From Pseudomonas lini (GTDB lineage Bacteria > Pseudomonadota > Gammaproteobacteria > Pseudomonadales > Pseudomonadaceae), in contig NZ_JYLB01000004.1 of the NCBI RefSeq assembly GCF_001042905.1, positions 434,001-498,000 of the forward strand: a DNA stretch of 64,000 nucleotides, written 5' to 3'. Under the pieces are notes generated by a model. The model was given only the letters and a program-made list of their open reading frames with translations, was not told the DNA's origin and made no database searches. The translations under genes were made by a program, and so were the position numbers. This document shows, piece by piece, positions 54,201 to 60,845 of this stretch; the first letter of the stretch is position 1, and each line of letters begins with the position of its first letter.

Positions 54201-56860
54201 TGACGGCGACCAGAGGTGATGTGCTCAACGAGCGGACCATCACGTCGTCAGACCGCAGCACCCGTTTTGGCACCCAGCATCACGACTACGCCAATAACGC
54301 AGCGCGTATTGAGGCCGCCAACGATCTTGGTGTATGGGCAGGTAAGGACATCAATATTGCCGGAGGTGTACTGCAAAGCGGTCGTGACATGAATCTGAAT
54401 GCAGGTCGGGACGTCAACGTTTCATCTGTGCAAGTCACCAATAGTTTGGTCCAGGACAGCAAACATAATCGCAGCGACATCACTCAGTTAGGTGCAAGCC
54501 TGAGTGCCGGGCGCGATCTGTCGGCCCAAGCAGGACGTGATATCACCGCTATTGCTAGCCAGATTGAAGCCAAGCGCGATATCGCCATGTCTGCGACCGA
54601 AAATCTGATCATCAGCTCTGCGGCGGATGAAGAACATTCTTTGTCCAAAAGCAAAAAACTCACGGTACAGGAAGATCATGTCAGCCAAGTCATGACTGAC
54701 ATCACGGCAGGTGGCAGTGTGTCGTTGAATGCAGGCAAGGATTTGGCACTGATCTCCAGTCGTATTAGCGCGGGCGATGAAGCCTACTTGGTGGCCGGGA
54801 ACAATATTGACTTATTGGCGGCTCAAGACACGGACTATTCGTTATACGACAAAAAGAAAAAGGGGAGCTGGGGCAAAAAACAAACAAAGCGTGATGAAGT
54901 CACCAAAGTCACAAACATCGGCAGCCAGATAACGACCAATAGTGACTTGACGCTGATTAGTGGCGGCGACCAGCGTTATCAAGCAGCGAAGCTTAATAGT
55001 GGCAATGATCTGATCCTACAAAGTGGCGGCTCCATTACCTTTGAAGCGGTTAAGGATCTTAGTCAGGAGAGTCACGAAAAGAGCAATACGAGCCTGGCCT
55101 GGAACTCGATGAAGGGTAAAGGCCATACAGATGAAACCTTGCGACAGACCCAGTTGGTTGCCCAAGGTGACCTGATTATAAAAGCGGTTGACGGCCTGCA
55201 TGTGGACGTCAAGCAAATCAATCAGCAAACCGTAAGCCAGACCATTGATGCAATGGTCAAGGCAGATCCGCAGCTGGCCTGGCTCAAAGAGGCCGAGAAG
55301 CGCGGAGATGTAGATTGGCGGCAAGTGAAGGAAGTCCATGAGTCCTTCAAATACAGCAATTCCAGTCTTGGCCAAGGGGCGATGCTGGCAATTGTCATCA
55401 TTGTGACGGTACTGACGGCAGGGGCAGCGTCGGGTGTCGCCGGTGCTGCGGCAAGTTCGGCAAGCAGTGCTGCAGCGGCTGCTGGCGCATCGGCAAGCAC
55501 AGCCTCTGCGTTGGGAACCGTTGCGGGGTACGCCGCTTCTGCGGGATTCCAGGCTGCCGTCAGTCAAGCAGCCATCAGTACGGTCAACAACAAAGGCAAC
55601 TTGTTCGCTGTGACCCAGGAGATGTTGTCCGCTGAATCGTTGAAGGCAATAGCACAGGCGACACTCACAGGAGCACTTGCGGGGAACAGTATCCCAATCC
55701 GAATGGTAGTAACGGCGGGATTGAAAGGGGGCAGTTTCAAAGACAACTTGGTCGAGGGCGGGATTGAGTTAGCGGCGAACTATCTGACTGCGTCGCTCTA
55801 TCAATCTATCGGCGACAAGCTGATTTTTGAGGGGCTCCCCACGAAAATTGCCGTCCATGCCCTGGTGGGAGGATTGATTGCCGAGGCGGCAGGTGGCGAC
55901 TTCCGAACAGCCGCTCTGGCAGCAGGCGCTAACGAAGCTTTTGTGAGCGCGGTAGGGGAAAAAGTCTTTCCGGGGCCGGTACACGAACAAGTCTTGGCGA
56001 TGACTTCGCAGTTGCTCGGCATGACTATCGCCGCGGCGGCTGGAGGAAGCGAGAAAGATCAAGAGGTTGCCGGCTGGGTAACGGGTCAAGCTACAGCCAA
56101 TAACTATTTAGGGCACGTCGAAGTCGAGAAACTCGAAGGCGAGCTGATTGGCTGCCGCTACAACCCTGATCCAGCTGCCTGCCGAGCAAATGTAAAAAGC
56201 AAATACCAAGTAATTAGTGACAGCAAAACCGGCGTATCGCTCTACGATTGCAAAAAAAGCGGGGAAACGGCGTGTGCAGATCAACTTGCGGATGCTCAAT
56301 CCGGCTCTGCGTCCTTGGACTGGCTGCTTGGAACTTCCAAATTAAGCTCTGAAGAACGGGATATTATTGAGCACTTCCAAGACATCAATCACGCCGACGA
56401 CCGTGTGGCCTATGACCCCTGGAAACAAACATTCTGGCAGGAGTCCGGTGCCGCAGGTGGTGTGCTGGGTGGCATCTCGGGAGGCATAGGTGCAGCAGAC
56501 AAAGCCGCTGCAGCCTATGCTTATGCTGAAGGGAAGCTTTCGGTTGACCTGATAGATGCCACGATGCAGCCATTCAAGGCGGGTCAGGTTATTTCCAACG
56601 CCGGTCGGGCGGTCACAAAGCATCCGGAGTATTTTGGCTTTGAGGATACGGCAGCACTGCGTAAGGTTTACAGGAGTGATGCTCAATTGAATGAGCTTGC
56701 AGAAAATTCGATTAGAGATGTTCTACGAGGCGGGGTCAAAACCACTGGTGTGAGTGGGAGGTATCCAGCTGGATGGGTGACCTACACATTGCCGAACGGC
56801 AGGGCGGCGAGTTGGGGGCTGGATGGGAAATTTATCGGCTTCCGTGGAGTCAAGAACTGA
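45284..56860 (+). CDS. CdiA-like two-partner secreted toxin/adhesin (filamentous haemagglutinin family)
   Basis: A 3858-residue TpsA exoprotein. Long signal peptide ending at WAQA (about 48); TPS secretion domain about 50-320 with NPNL and NPYGI (157-161) motifs; haemagglutinin beta-helix repeats (LDN-x2-G units) about 330-2200, including a 410-411-residue internal duplication; a linker, then a second repeat zone about 3080-3330; hydrophobic AMLAIVIIVTVLTAGAAS at 3366-3383; DUF637 region with GGDFRTAALAAGANEA; NNYL pretoxin junction at 3606-3609; C-terminal effector about 3610-3858, family not recognised. Secreted through TpsB and expected to kill or inhibit touching siblings. The stop overlaps the immunity start (TGATG). 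Codon use turns more AT-rich after about 54.3 kb. Confidence 0.92.
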   Translation: MDVRHYAFLAGQPSAAVKNREHFWGMPKRGLAFLLANVMFWQPMWAQADGIVVATPGTSLGQAGNGVPIVQIATPNGSGLSHNQFHDYNVGTQGVILNNVANQTGATQLGGIIIGNPNLTNGVAAQTILNEVVGGSPSQLRGYTEVAGQSARVIVANPYGISCNGCGFINTPRVTLTTGKPVLDNGRLDRFQVDQGSVAIDGAGLNASNVDRFEIITRSAKINAEIQARNLTIVAGRNDVNADSLNATARANDGSAKPQLAIDSSALGGMYAGAIKLVGTEAGVGVKLDGKLIASGGDIQLDANGHLSLVDTSATNGAVNVKAASLDARGPVYAGTAVNVQTQGNLTNQQTLAARDSITLSAGGVLTNNGVIEAGVNADTSRNATGDVSLSAQNLNNSGKSVIASRNLTVNTSQTLSNQGGTLSAAQTANITAGTLDNQNNGRVLSSGTLNVTANQVLNTKGVINSTGNLTGTIAQLNNSNGEISSAGITRLNATTLNNRSGQVLGDLGLNIDLSGALDNRDGVLGSGRSVDLKAASLDNRDAGVVVSDGSLTARISDLLDNQNAGEISAKGAIDVRTGKLDNRGGTVSGKDTLTLISDSADNRGGVIQTDKQLKLQVGQLDNRDKGLISGKAGISYDGTRLDNSGGLLSAVGPVTLDADEVQNAAGRISSQGDLTATIGLLQQQGGALVAQGNLSLTGTTLDNSNGGLIGTTKALTLKVDDIDNRAGELSSSLLLNIKGQRLDNSEGGKILAATDLQMVVAKLINQNKGLIVAKGATTLTGTTLDNTGGTFDSLKDLVITLDDALLNGQGLISSEGALTVNAASLDNSAGSLGSAGALSVTSRGALLNLGGSISTDNTLTLDSVSLDNSQKGLISGKDTTQVITGNVDNSQGGRLISGATLELTAKQVNNATGRIASQQALTASVTGLDQQGGELFSQASVSLDLNNGQLNNQGGLINAPLLMLKNLKDVNNQSGEISSAQAFKLAAQNLDNSNGKLLSNQGLTLRIAQALNNLKGVISAASLDSHSDSLNNSEGLISSRGRLELTTDNTLDNQKGAVIADGELLLTADTLDNFGGDVAGKADATVQAKTLNNQKGKLIATGVLKLTADTLDNREKGLLGSTKAMTLTVDDLDNRGGEISTNADLSVTGTKLDSSDGGQVFTGQALTLTVDQLLNRNKGLLSATTALNLQGRLLDNSGGNLLSVQNMHLNLTGAFDNSLGQVSSEGALTVKTTQLTNTQGSLSSAADLKLTSDGSVSNQGGTVVTDGALTLISASLDNHEQGNISGKGAVTVTTGAFDNSQGGRLNSASTLNLVAGQVTNQDDGRIGSQGALTASVTGLDQQGGKLFSNTSLSLDLNNGQLNNQNGLINAPGTLLLKQLKGVNNQGGEISSAEAFTLTAQSLDNSNGKLLSNQGLTLRIANALDNVKGLIGAASLDVRAASLNNSGGSLTSRGDLELTVDGLLRNDAKGLINAAKLLKIGSAEFNNQSGTVLGSSAVILNAMALNNRDSGLINSQGKLTLTATSLDSSNDGEVSAKGDIGLTLTSLTQDGGRLLGEKAVTVELANGDFDNRNGVLTAKGPLTLKRLRDLNNQNGEISSNLGFDVIARAVDNSAGKLISSQLLTVNGTSLINQKGLISGWQGLTVNGDSLDNRDNGTLSSRNGDVAVDLKGALLNSNAGALVSQGSLSVKSKSLDNSNKGILSSAAGQTLTLGESLNNNQGGLIDSGATLNITAGALSNAGGTIDAQEVINVTGTGLDNTAGSIAGNGAVTLDLLGNALTNTSGKLVGAGPVLIKGVTDLANQNGQLASQSTLTLLTGSLDNSNNGTIAAKDALQITASGAVRNNTNGLIYSQNAGLNLQAASLANGKGAIQSQNGLTLDVSGDLDNQSGKVIAQDGVVKVDAANIDNRGGVLSSIKGALEARAVGVLRNGYDLNNNRQGGIIQAQGLTLSALAGLDNNGGRISAQATDASITTAAFDNRNGVLYAKGLVGVTGTSLDNGNGQIAGNRIDLSLSGALSNRAGIVESDTTLTVKAASVDNQTGRLRSLGNAGKTSFQIGGLLDNRNGVLETANTDMTLAVGSFLNAGGQLNHVGRGKFDISTANVIGAGGSITTGGTLDLNADTWINSSVIQAGRLNVNVGNFSQTASGKLLASDYLQARGGNWTNDGLIASDGVVDMQLGGSYSGNGRMSSVGGIYLTAAQLNLTAASSIAGGGDSTIKIGGQLTNAGRLTSNAGLTVEAGSLVNYGTLGSAQNLDLKTPSLLNDRGLIFSGADMTLSVGNFTNQNGDLYGLGNVVVKGFGGAAQATQVSNISGSMESGGTFTLNAGSFANRTSGDDGTQNFGLSRTLVSGFLAVQCGDCSGDHYDVNYIAREVFEGGQDNDTTASALLTAGRDFVFNGGDFLNSKSTVSATGNITINANNLKNIGAVSGNIERTRIYRSGRVTDGTVGRFMPQVVAYNQRNNPDFPNVYYIDGSGGFSLGTASSSSRPEGGREGGRIEMVVVKDTVTDKLVTNTLSGYSYGSTSPQSQYDRNNLVELPTGLQNYTLVSDIETARDGGSVTAGRNAVIQAGGNVSITAAQELQNSVIHQDYGSTGGTNKVADTKASGTGTTVIRLNSQLPPDLAQQQVNPLTLPGFSLPTGENGLFRLSTQDTSDLAPVAGTVHPPGWTVGGESVSTQRHVTAASSGGPRSLLVDAPAAVSSSDRAVLPARRTPTVTAGVASTLDASVTSVGPRTGGRGDDIKTSVDSRPVTRVTGLPDVKAPANGHKYLIETNPVLTNLKQFMSSDYLLGNLGYDSDTSAKRLGDGLYEQRLIQQAVVARTGQRYIDGQTTDEGLFKYLMNNAIASKDALNLSMGVSLTSQQVAALTHDIVWLEEHEVNGEKVLVPVLYLAQAEGRLGPTGALIAGNDVTLIAGRNLDNVGTLRATNNLSATAGKDLVNSGLIQAGNRLDVLAGNDVINKSGGILAGRDVSVTATRGDVLNERTITSSDRSTRFGTQHHDYANNAARIEAANDLGVWAGKDINIAGGVLQSGRDMNLNAGRDVNVSSVQVTNSLVQDSKHNRSDITQLGASLSAGRDLSAQAGRDITAIASQIEAKRDIAMSATENLIISSAADEEHSLSKSKKLTVQEDHVSQVMTDITAGGSVSLNAGKDLALISSRISAGDEAYLVAGNNIDLLAAQDTDYSLYDKKKKGSWGKKQTKRDEVTKVTNIGSQITTNSDLTLISGGDQRYQAAKLNSGNDLILQSGGSITFEAVKDLSQESHEKSNTSLAWNSMKGKGHTDETLRQTQLVAQGDLIIKAVDGLHVDVKQINQQTVSQTIDAMVKADPQLAWLKEAEKRGDVDWRQVKEVHESFKYSNSSLGQGAMLAIVIIVTVLTAGAASGVAGAAASSASSAAAAAGASASTASALGTVAGYAASAGFQAAVSQAAISTVNNKGNLFAVTQEMLSAESLKAIAQATLTGALAGNSIPIRMVVTAGLKGGSFKDNLVEGGIELAANYLTASLYQSIGDKLIFEGLPTKIAVHALVGGLIAEAAGGDFRTAALAAGANEAFVSAVGEKVFPGPVHEQVLAMTSQLLGMTIAAAAGGSEKDQEVAGWVTGQATANNYLGHVEVEKLEGELIGCRYNPDPAACRANVKSKYQVISDSKTGVSLYDCKKSGETACADQLADAQSGSASLDWLLGTSKLSSEERDIIEHFQDINHADDRVAYDPWKQTFWQESGAAGGVLGGISGGIGAADKAAAAYAYAEGKLSVDLIDATMQPFKAGQVISNAGRAVTKHPEYFGFEDTAALRKVYRSDAQLNELAENSIRDVLRGGVKTTGVSGRYPAGWVTYTLPNGRAASWGLDGKFIGFRGVKN

Positions 56861-57102
56861 TGAAACAGCTCGAATTTGAAAAAGTAGGGGATATAAATAG
56901 TTTTTTTCCTTACTTGTGTGTTTGTTTTAAAGGCGAAAATGAGCCTTTTATGGATGTCGGGATTTCTGAGAAAGGGGTCATTGAATTTACCTTTTATCCG
57001 AGCAAAAAAAATGTGGTGTTAAGCATTTCTCAATGGGAAGAGCTATCTGCCCGCGCCCAAGTTTTTCTAATAGCTGAATTAAGGAATAAAGAATTCGAAT
57101 AG
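56860..57102 (+). CDS. Candidate CdiI immunity protein for the adjacent CdiA toxin
   Basis: 80 residues, starting MKQLEFEKVGDINSFFPYLC. ATG overlaps the toxin gene stop (TGATG, 56858-56862), the tight coupling usual for toxin-immunity pairs. Base composition is far richer in AT than the neighbouring repeats, typical of exchanged CDI cassettes. No signal or membrane span; expected to bind the toxin domain in the cytoplasm. Family not recognised; the function is inferred from position, size and composition. Confidence 0.75.
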   Translation: MKQLEFEKVGDINSFFPYLCVCFKGENEPFMDVGISEKGVIEFTFYPSKKNVVLSISQWEELSARAQVFLIAELRNKEFE

Positions 57103-57113
57103 AGGAAGAGAAA

Positions 57114-57161
57114 GGGGGCGGATTTATTTGTCTGGTTTGTCCAGAAAATAAATCTGTCCCC
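57114..57161. repeat. RAYT-type palindrome A, complete
   Basis: GGGGGCGGATTTATTTGTCT pairs with AAATAAATCTGTCCCC at the right end. It lies 12 bp after the immunity stop. A second, half-deleted copy is at 60405-60444. Confidence 0.8.
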
Positions 57162-57187
57162 TTATTACAATTCCCTTATTACACCCA

Positions 57188-57283
57188 GAGGTAAACTCTG
57201 TAAGCGCAGCTCCTTGGTTTGGAAAGCCTGGAATGGGGACTCAGTACCAATTGCCTATGAGCATTGATGAGTTGGTAGGGTAA
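57188..57283 (+). pseudogene. C-terminal scrap of a TNT-type (NAD+ glycohydrolase) toxin
   Basis: The frame 57188-57283 reads EVNSVSAAPWFGKPGMGTQY followed by QLPMSIDELVG and a TAA stop. This closely resembles the end of TNT-domain toxins, in which APWFGQPGGGTQY and a following DLV/ELV-x-G-Y-L-E motif are conserved. The last residues (about GYLE-x-I) are missing because palindrome B begins at 57286. No start, no N-terminal part: a dead fragment left by cassette exchange. Based on remembered family motifs only. Confidence 0.6.
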
Positions 57284-57285
57284 AC

Positions 57286-57349
57286 GGGGACAGACCACGT
57301 TTTTCTGAAGTCGGGCCGTGCTCTTTCGATTTAAAAGTGGTCTGTCCCC
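57286..57349. repeat. RAYT-type palindrome B, complete
   Basis: GGGGACAGACCACG pairs with GTGGTCTGTCCCC at 57337-57349, with a 38-nt centre. A near copy occurs at 62136-62192 and a single right arm at 60638-60654. The displaced CdiA module begins 9 bp after its right end. Confidence 0.82.
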
Positions 57350-57358
57350 GATTTTCCC

Positions 57359-59811
57359 AAGCGCGACATCGCGATGGCTGCGACCGAGAACATGATCATC
57401 AGCTCTGCCGCGGATGAGGAACACTCCCTGTCCAAGAGCAAAAAGCTCACAAGGCAGGAAGATCACGTCAGCCAGGTCATGTCGGGTATCACGGCCGGCG
57501 GCGATGTGGCATTGAGTGCCGGTGATAATCTCGCCGTGGTCTCCAGCGGCATTACCGCGGGCGACGAGGCGTATCTGGTAGCGGGTGACAACCTCGACAT
57601 TCTCGCCGCGCAAGACAGCGACTACTCGCTATACGACAAGAAGAAAAAAGGCTCCTTCGGCTCGAAGAAAACCAAGCGCGATGAAGTCACCGATGTGAAG
57701 AACATCGGCAGCGAAATCACCTCCGGCGGCAATATGGTGCTCGCCAGTGGCGGCGATCAACATTACCAGGCTGCCAAGCTCGACAGCGGTAATGACCTGA
57801 CCATTAGCAGTGGAGGCGCGATCACGTTTGAGGGCGTGAAGGACCTGCATCAGGAGAGCCACGAGAAAAGTGATACCAGCCTGTCCTGGAACTCAATGTC
57901 GGGCAAAGGCAATACCGACGAGACCCTGCGGCAAAGTCAATTGGTGGCTCAGGGCGATCCATCAAAGCCGTGGATGGTCTGAACATCGATATTAAACAGA
58001 TCAACCAGAAATCGGTCAGCCAGACCATCGATGCAATGGTGCAGGCAGATCCGCAACTTGCGTGGCTCAAGGAAGCGGAGAAGCGCGGTGATGTGGACTG
58101 GCGTCTGATCAAGGAAACCCACGAGTCGTTCAAATACAGCAGTTCGAGCCTCGGTCAGGGCGCGATGTTGGCGATCATTATTATTGTCACTGTGTTGACA
58201 GCCGGGGCGGCAAGCGCTGCGGTGGCTTCTGCCAGTACCGCGATGGGAGCCACTGCCGGTGGAACCATGGCAGCCGCTTCTGCAGCCACCGCAGCAACAG
58301 CCACTGCTGCTGCCACTTCGGCTACTGCCGCTGGACTGGGTAATGTGATTGCGACGGGCGTTTTGACCTCCATGGCAAGCACCGCGGCCGTCAGCACGAT
58401 CAACAACAAAGGCAATATAGGAGCAACCTTCAAAGACGTCTTCTCTTCTGAAAACCTCAAAGGTTATGTGCTTGCAGGTGCCACCGCAGGCATTGCAGCA
58501 CAATTCGGCTTTAACCCTACGAAGTTGACGTTCGACTCGGCGGGTATCAAGGCCGTAGCCATTAAGATTGCAGCCGACACGGTTGCCAAGACGGCAATTA
58601 TGGGCGGTAGCCTGACGGATAATCTGGTCGACGCGACGCTGGGGGCCGGGATCAGTATTGCCGGAGCAATCGGGGCCAATAAAATTGGCGATGTAACCCT
58701 GTTTGAAAACGGCAAGTTGACGAAACTCGCGATGCACGCTGCTCTCGGCGGCCTGATGGCTGAGGCCATGGGGGGCGACTTCCGTACGGGGGCTCTGGCT
58801 GCGGGGGCAAATGAAGCGGTTGTGGACTTCTTGGCTGACAAGTTGTTACCGGTCGGGGTCGACAAAAATAGCCTTGAGTACCAACAAGGGGTTAGTAAGC
58901 TGCTGGCGGCGTCTCAACTGGTCGGCGTGTTGACGGCGGCCGTTACGGGAGGCGATGCGTCTGCCGCCGCTGCAGTGACGGCAAACGCAACGCAGTACAA
59001 CAACCTCGACCACCCTTCTGCTGAACGGCTACTCAAAGAGCTTCAGGGCTGTCGGGCTACTGAGGGCTGTAGTGCGCAGAACATTCGCGAGATTGTTGCG
59101 CAATACGAAGACTTGTCCACCAAGCGTTCGATGGCTATCAATGCCTGTGACAGCAGGGCTTGTGTAGAGTCGATCCAGAAAAGTGCTGTTTTACTGGAAG
59201 CACCGGTGGCCAAGGATCTGATGGACTTCCTGCGGCGTAATATTTCCTACGATATGGCCGGGCTCCTTACTGGGAATCCAGGGGCAATTGCCGTTCCATC
59301 GCAGGGTGTTGATGGTTGGGGAGCGCTGTTTACTTCGGATAAGCAAATGGCTTTTGCGAAGAATCTCAAGGAAGGCTGGCTGACGCCTGCCGAGTTGGCC
59401 GGTGTCGATCAATGGGTCAAGGAGACCAGTTGGATGGACCAAGCCGCTGGACAGCCGCTTTCTCTGAACGAGCGAGCAACGCTGATGACTGAACTCCAGA
59501 CGGCAGTAGGTATCTTGCTCATTGGTAAGAGCTCACCACCTTCGACATCTATCGAATTCGGGAAAAAACTCACACGGAATAGCTCAGGCCAAATTGAAGC
59601 TCAAACGACGCCTGCGGAAGCAATTAAAATGCTTGAATTCAATGGTTACACCAAGTCGTTTTCGAAGGATGGTACGGTATCAATTCTGGTGAAGGGGGAT
59701 AGGACCTACAGGTTTTATCCAAAGTCAACATCAACGAACGAACCGACGGCATCGCTAGATATTGCCGGAATTAAAAAAACGATAGTCAAAATCAGGCTGA
59801 AAGGAGAGTGA
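57359..59811 (+). pseudogene. Orphan CdiA C-terminal module (cdiA-CT2), frameshifted
   Basis: Homology to the full CdiA starts abruptly at 57359 (KRDIAM, equal to position 54572) without promoter or secretion domains. Piece 1 runs to 57982, where the frame breaks: compared with copy 1, GGCGATC[TGAT]CATC has lost 4 bp between GATC direct repeats (near 57957-57962). Piece 2 (open from 57970, MDGLNIDIKQINQKS) continues in the restored frame with the hydrophobic stretch, DUF637 (GGDFRTGALAAGANEA), junction YNNLDHPSAERL near 59000 and a different C-terminal effector ending YRFYPKSTSTNEPTASLDIA then KIRLKGE. A silent spare toxin module that could be activated by recombination with the main gene. 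Confidence 0.85.
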
Positions 59812-59812
59812 T

Positions 59813-60355
59813 ATGACGGTGCATAAGCTTGAGTCAGAAGACTCTCGTCGTATAACGCAAGACTTATCAAACGTTGTTAATTTTGCGACAGACCTACCGG
59901 CCATGATTTTTCGTACAAGCGATTTTGAGTTTTGTTTTTTTGAAAGACCGTTAGTCAGTTTTTCAGATGTTTTGATTGAGCTGATTTCTGCGAGTTATGA
60001 AGACTTTTCATCAACTGTGTTTATAAGGTTTGGTGGAAGCTCGGAAAATACATGTTTTTTGTTGGACGGTGTTGATGTTGAGGGGGATGTGGAGTTCATA
60101 AATAAAGGATTTCGTGATTTTTTTGCAGGTGAGGTTGATTACCCAATGGTCATTGGGGATCTAGCATTTGACTGGCTAGCATTTGAGAGCGCACACGAAG
60201 AGTTTGGTGTGTTAGCAGTGAAATCCAGTCTTAATGTTTCATCGTTTTCCAAGGTGCTTAAGAAAAGCTTTATAAGCTCAAGAGATTTTCAGAAGCTTGC
60301 GGGTCAACATGCGGTGATGGATAAGATAGTTAAAGCATTTCACGGGTATTTTTGA
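59813..60355 (+). CDS. Candidate immunity protein of the orphan CdiA-CT2 module
   Basis: 180 residues, strongly AT-rich (FSDVLIELISASYEDFSSTV and similar), starting 1 bp after the orphan toxin stop with GGAGAGTGAT as ribosome site. No signal or membrane span. Position, composition and cytosolic character fit a cognate CdiI. Family not recognised. Intact although its toxin gene is broken, so it may still protect against siblings carrying an active copy of CT2. Confidence 0.7.
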   Translation: MTVHKLESEDSRRITQDLSNVVNFATDLPAMIFRTSDFEFCFFERPLVSFSDVLIELISASYEDFSSTVFIRFGGSSENTCFLLDGVDVEGDVEFINKGFRDFFAGEVDYPMVIGDLAFDWLAFESAHEEFGVLAVKSSLNVSSFSKVLKKSFISSRDFQKLAGQHAVMDKIVKAFHGYF

Positions 60356-60404
60356 AGTGTAACAGGCGACCCAGAGGCCGCCCATTTCCATTCACTCGAG
60401 AAAA

Positions 60405-60444
60405 GGGGACGGATTTATTTGTCTGGATTATCTAGGAAATAAAT
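60405..60444. repeat. RAYT-type palindrome A, right arm truncated
   Basis: GGGGACGGATTTATTTGTCT is nearly identical to 57115-57134; the right arm stops after AAATAAAT and runs straight into the RAYT remnant. Confidence 0.78.
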
Positions 60445-60446
60445 TT

Positions 60447-60632
60447 GCTGAAGTCTATCGCGAGCTTTTTAGAAGCGAGTTGGAGATAGGATTGGTTGAC
60501 CAGATTCGGGCTGCCACCAATGGTAACTATGTACTTGGTAGTTCGCGATTTACTGCCGAAATCGAAGCTATGATTGGGCGACGGGCTCGGCGGGGCTGCC
60601 CGGGCAGACCGAAAAAGAATTCTATTTCTTAG
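60447..60632 (+). pseudogene. C-terminal remnant of a REP-associated tyrosine transposase (RAYT, TnpA-REP)
   Basis: 61 codons ending in TAG read AEVYRELFRSELEIGLVDQI, then RAATNGNYVLGSSRFTAEIE, then AMIGRRARRGCPGRPKKNSI. The series YRELF...IR-x-ATNGNYVLG-x2-RF-x2-EIE-x3-GRR...GRP-KK is the usual C-terminus of RAYT/Y1 transposases. The catalytic HuH and tyrosine part is absent and there is no start codon. Palindrome A flanks it on the left and a B arm on the right, as expected for RAYT loci. Assignment from family memory, but the motif density is high. Confidence 0.82.
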
Positions 60633-60637
60633 ATAGG

Positions 60638-60654
60638 AAACGTGGTTTTCCCCC
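60638..60654. repeat. Single right arm of palindrome B
   Basis: AAACGTGGTTTTCCCCC matches the right arm AAACGTGGTATCCCC at 62178-62192. The left arm is absent. Confidence 0.6.
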
Positions 60655-60845
60655 ATTTTTACTAGGGTTTTTACTTATTGTTAAGCCTTGTTCCTACGCA
60701 CTTCCCTGGTTTTTTCAGCGATTCCCTTAGTGAACGAATTTCCTATGCGATTGTCGGGCGCCGGACGCAAAAACTGTGTATGGTTCGCGCCAAAATCTGT
60801 AGGACATTTCGCTATGTCCGTTACTTTCACTTAAAGGAATTAAGT
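60655..60845 (+). other. Leader and promoter region of the YfaP/TPR gene
   Basis: 191 bp, AT-richer than the gene. Contains a small stem-loop GGACAT-TTCGCT-ATGTCC (60802-60819) shortly before the ribosome site AAGGAAT. No reliable -35/-10 pair was identified and no further gene is seen. Confidence 0.5.

Noticed and set aside
56773..56859. Upstream in-frame start (56773) for the immunity gene
   Set aside because: It would overlap 87 bp of the toxin gene and read an out-of-frame copy of its conserved end; the TGATG start at 56860 is far more plausible.
57104..57187. Coding continuation upstream of the TNT scrap
   Set aside because: The frame passes through palindrome A and has no toxin-like residues before about 57188.
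57114..60444. Palindromes A/B as ends of one intact insertion sequence
   Set aside because: The only transposase sequence between them is a 61-codon RAYT tail; no catalytic domain and no target-site duplication seen.
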